From assembly GCA_002385475.1 (NCBI GenBank), contig DGDO01000133.1, positions 1-12,870 on the forward strand: DNA of 12,870 nucleotides, in the 5' to 3' direction. This document shows positions 12,115 to 12,870 of the stretch, in pieces. Source of the stretch: Candidatus Sordicultor fermentans. Lineage in GTDB: Bacteria > Atribacterota > Atribacteria > Atribacterales > Caldatribacteriaceae. The notes beneath the pieces were generated by a model, which ran no database searches, had not been told where the DNA came from, and saw nothing but the letters and a program-made list of their open reading frames with translations. The position numbers and the translations under genes are program-made. The stretch's first letter is position 1. Every line of letters begins with the position of its first letter.

Positions 12115-12870
12115 GTGGAATTTTTCCAGAACTGACTTTAATTTTTCCTCTTTTTCTTGTTCTAAGGAAGACAGGGGAGGTCGAACCCCTCCCACTCTCC
12201 ACCCTGCCAGGTTTAGAGCAGCTTTTACTGGAATAGGATTAGTGGAGATAAAGAGAGCTTTAAAGAGTGGATAAAGCTCAAGATGGACTTTCAGAGCTTC
12301 TTTAGTTTTTCCTTCATCGAATAGCTGAATCATCTTTTTTATCTCTTTGCCCACCAGATGAGAAGCCACGCTTACCACTCCCACTCCCCCCAAAGCTAAA
12401 AGGGGAAGAGTCATGATATCATCTCCACTGTAAAGATAAAAATCAGGAGGAACCAGAGCTTTAATTCGAGAAATCTGATCGGTGCTTCCTCCTGCTTCTT
12501 TTAGGGCTACAATGTTCGGAATTTCTGATAGGCGAGCTATGGTTTCTGGTTCAATATTCACTCCGGTGCGAGAAGGGATGTTATAAAGCATAACTGGAAT
12601 ATTTACTGCCTCAGCGATGGCACGAAAATGCTGGTAAAGCCCTTCTTGAGGGGGCTTGTTATAATAAGGAGCCACTGCCAGAATACCATGTACTCCCAGA
12701 CTTTCCGCTTCTTTAGAAAGAAGTACGGATTCCTTAGTATTGTAATTGCACGTTCCTGCTATAACTTTTGCCTGATCTCCCACTTCCTCGAGAGCCACTT
12801 CAAAGAGACAGAGTTTCTCTTCCCGGGATAAAGTCGGAGATTCCCCGGTAGTCCCGGAAACCACCACTCC
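12106..12870 (-). CDS. dapA: 4-hydroxy-tetrahydrodipicolinate synthase (partial, 5' end outside window)
   Basis: DapA condenses pyruvate with aspartate semialdehyde, the first step specific to lysine and diaminopimelate synthesis. It is a cytosolic class I aldolase-fold enzyme. The visible 255 codons start within VVSGTTGESPTL, which carries the two active-site threonines. LYNIPSRTG follows with the catalytic Tyr, and IVALKEAGG with the Schiff-base Lys 28 residues later, the same spacing as Tyr133-Lys161 in E. coli. By that comparison about 38 N-terminal residues lie beyond the right edge. GTG at 12867 is not the start; the frame remains open to the edge. The C-terminus LEKFHLI ends about 30 nt before the arg T-box. 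It is probably the last gene of a separate lysine-pathway operon. Confidence 0.95.
   Translation of the reverse strand, partial: GVVVSGTTGESPTLSREEKLCLFEVALEEVGDQAKVIAGTCNYNTKESVLLSKEAESLGVHGILAVAPYYNKPPQEGLYQHFRAIAEAVNIPVMLYNIPSRTGVNIEPETIARLSEIPNIVALKEAGGSTDQISRIKALVPPDFYLYSGDDIMTLPLLALGGVGVVSVASHLVGKEIKKMIQLFDEGKTKEALKVHLELYPLFKALFISTNPIPVKAALNLAGWRVGGVRPPLSSLEQEKEEKLKSVLEKFHLI

Overview
The window is a stretch of bacterial chromosome with ordinary biosynthetic genes in two convergent blocks. It is moderately AT-rich, with strong AGGAGG-type ribosome sites and an arginine T-box leader. T-boxes are typical of Firmicutes but also occur in several Gram-positive-like and candidate phyla. Together with the many degenerate palindromic intergenic repeats, this suggests a Firmicute-like or uncultured candidate-phylum bacterium. 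The sequence alone does not fix the taxon.

Left block (plus strand). About 650 bases without a credible gene hold several REP-like palindromes and one reversed copy of a hairpin repeat found again in the arg operon. A short promoter then leads into purH (last two steps of IMP synthesis, TTG start at 684). mnmG (tRNA wobble-uridine modification) follows 33 nt later and is probably co-transcribed. The MnmG here departs from the family consensus at several usually well-kept motifs.

Convergent gap (4125-4339). No clear terminator is visible. On the minus strand, in frame just past the argH stop, lies a decayed N-terminal fragment of glutamine synthetase (glnA) with two stop codons.

Right block (minus strand, read right to left). 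The 3' part of dapA (lysine/diaminopimelate pathway) enters from the right edge. Next come a candidate promoter overlapping the dapA stop and a T-box riboswitch with an AGA (Arg) specifier and an intrinsic terminator. The arginine operon follows: argC, argJ, argB, argD, argG, argH. ArgJ, ArgB, ArgC and ArgD give ornithine by the acetyl-recycling route, and ArgG plus ArgH turn citrulline into arginine. Carbamoyltransferase (argF) and carbamoyl-phosphate synthase are not in the window. Uncharged tRNA-Arg should let transcription pass the terminator, so the operon is expected to be expressed on arginine starvation. ArgB lacks the N-terminal helix of arginine-inhibited kinases, so transcription control may carry much of the regulation, unless ArgJ is inhibited.

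Two intergenic gaps inside the operon (argJ-argB, argB-argD) are filled with related hairpin-bearing repeat elements, matching the reversed copy upstream of purH. I see no CRISPR, transposase, phage, toxin or defence gene, and no tRNA or rRNA. The items most worth a second look are the repeat family, the glnA relic, the unusual terminator layout of the T-box and the short ArgB.
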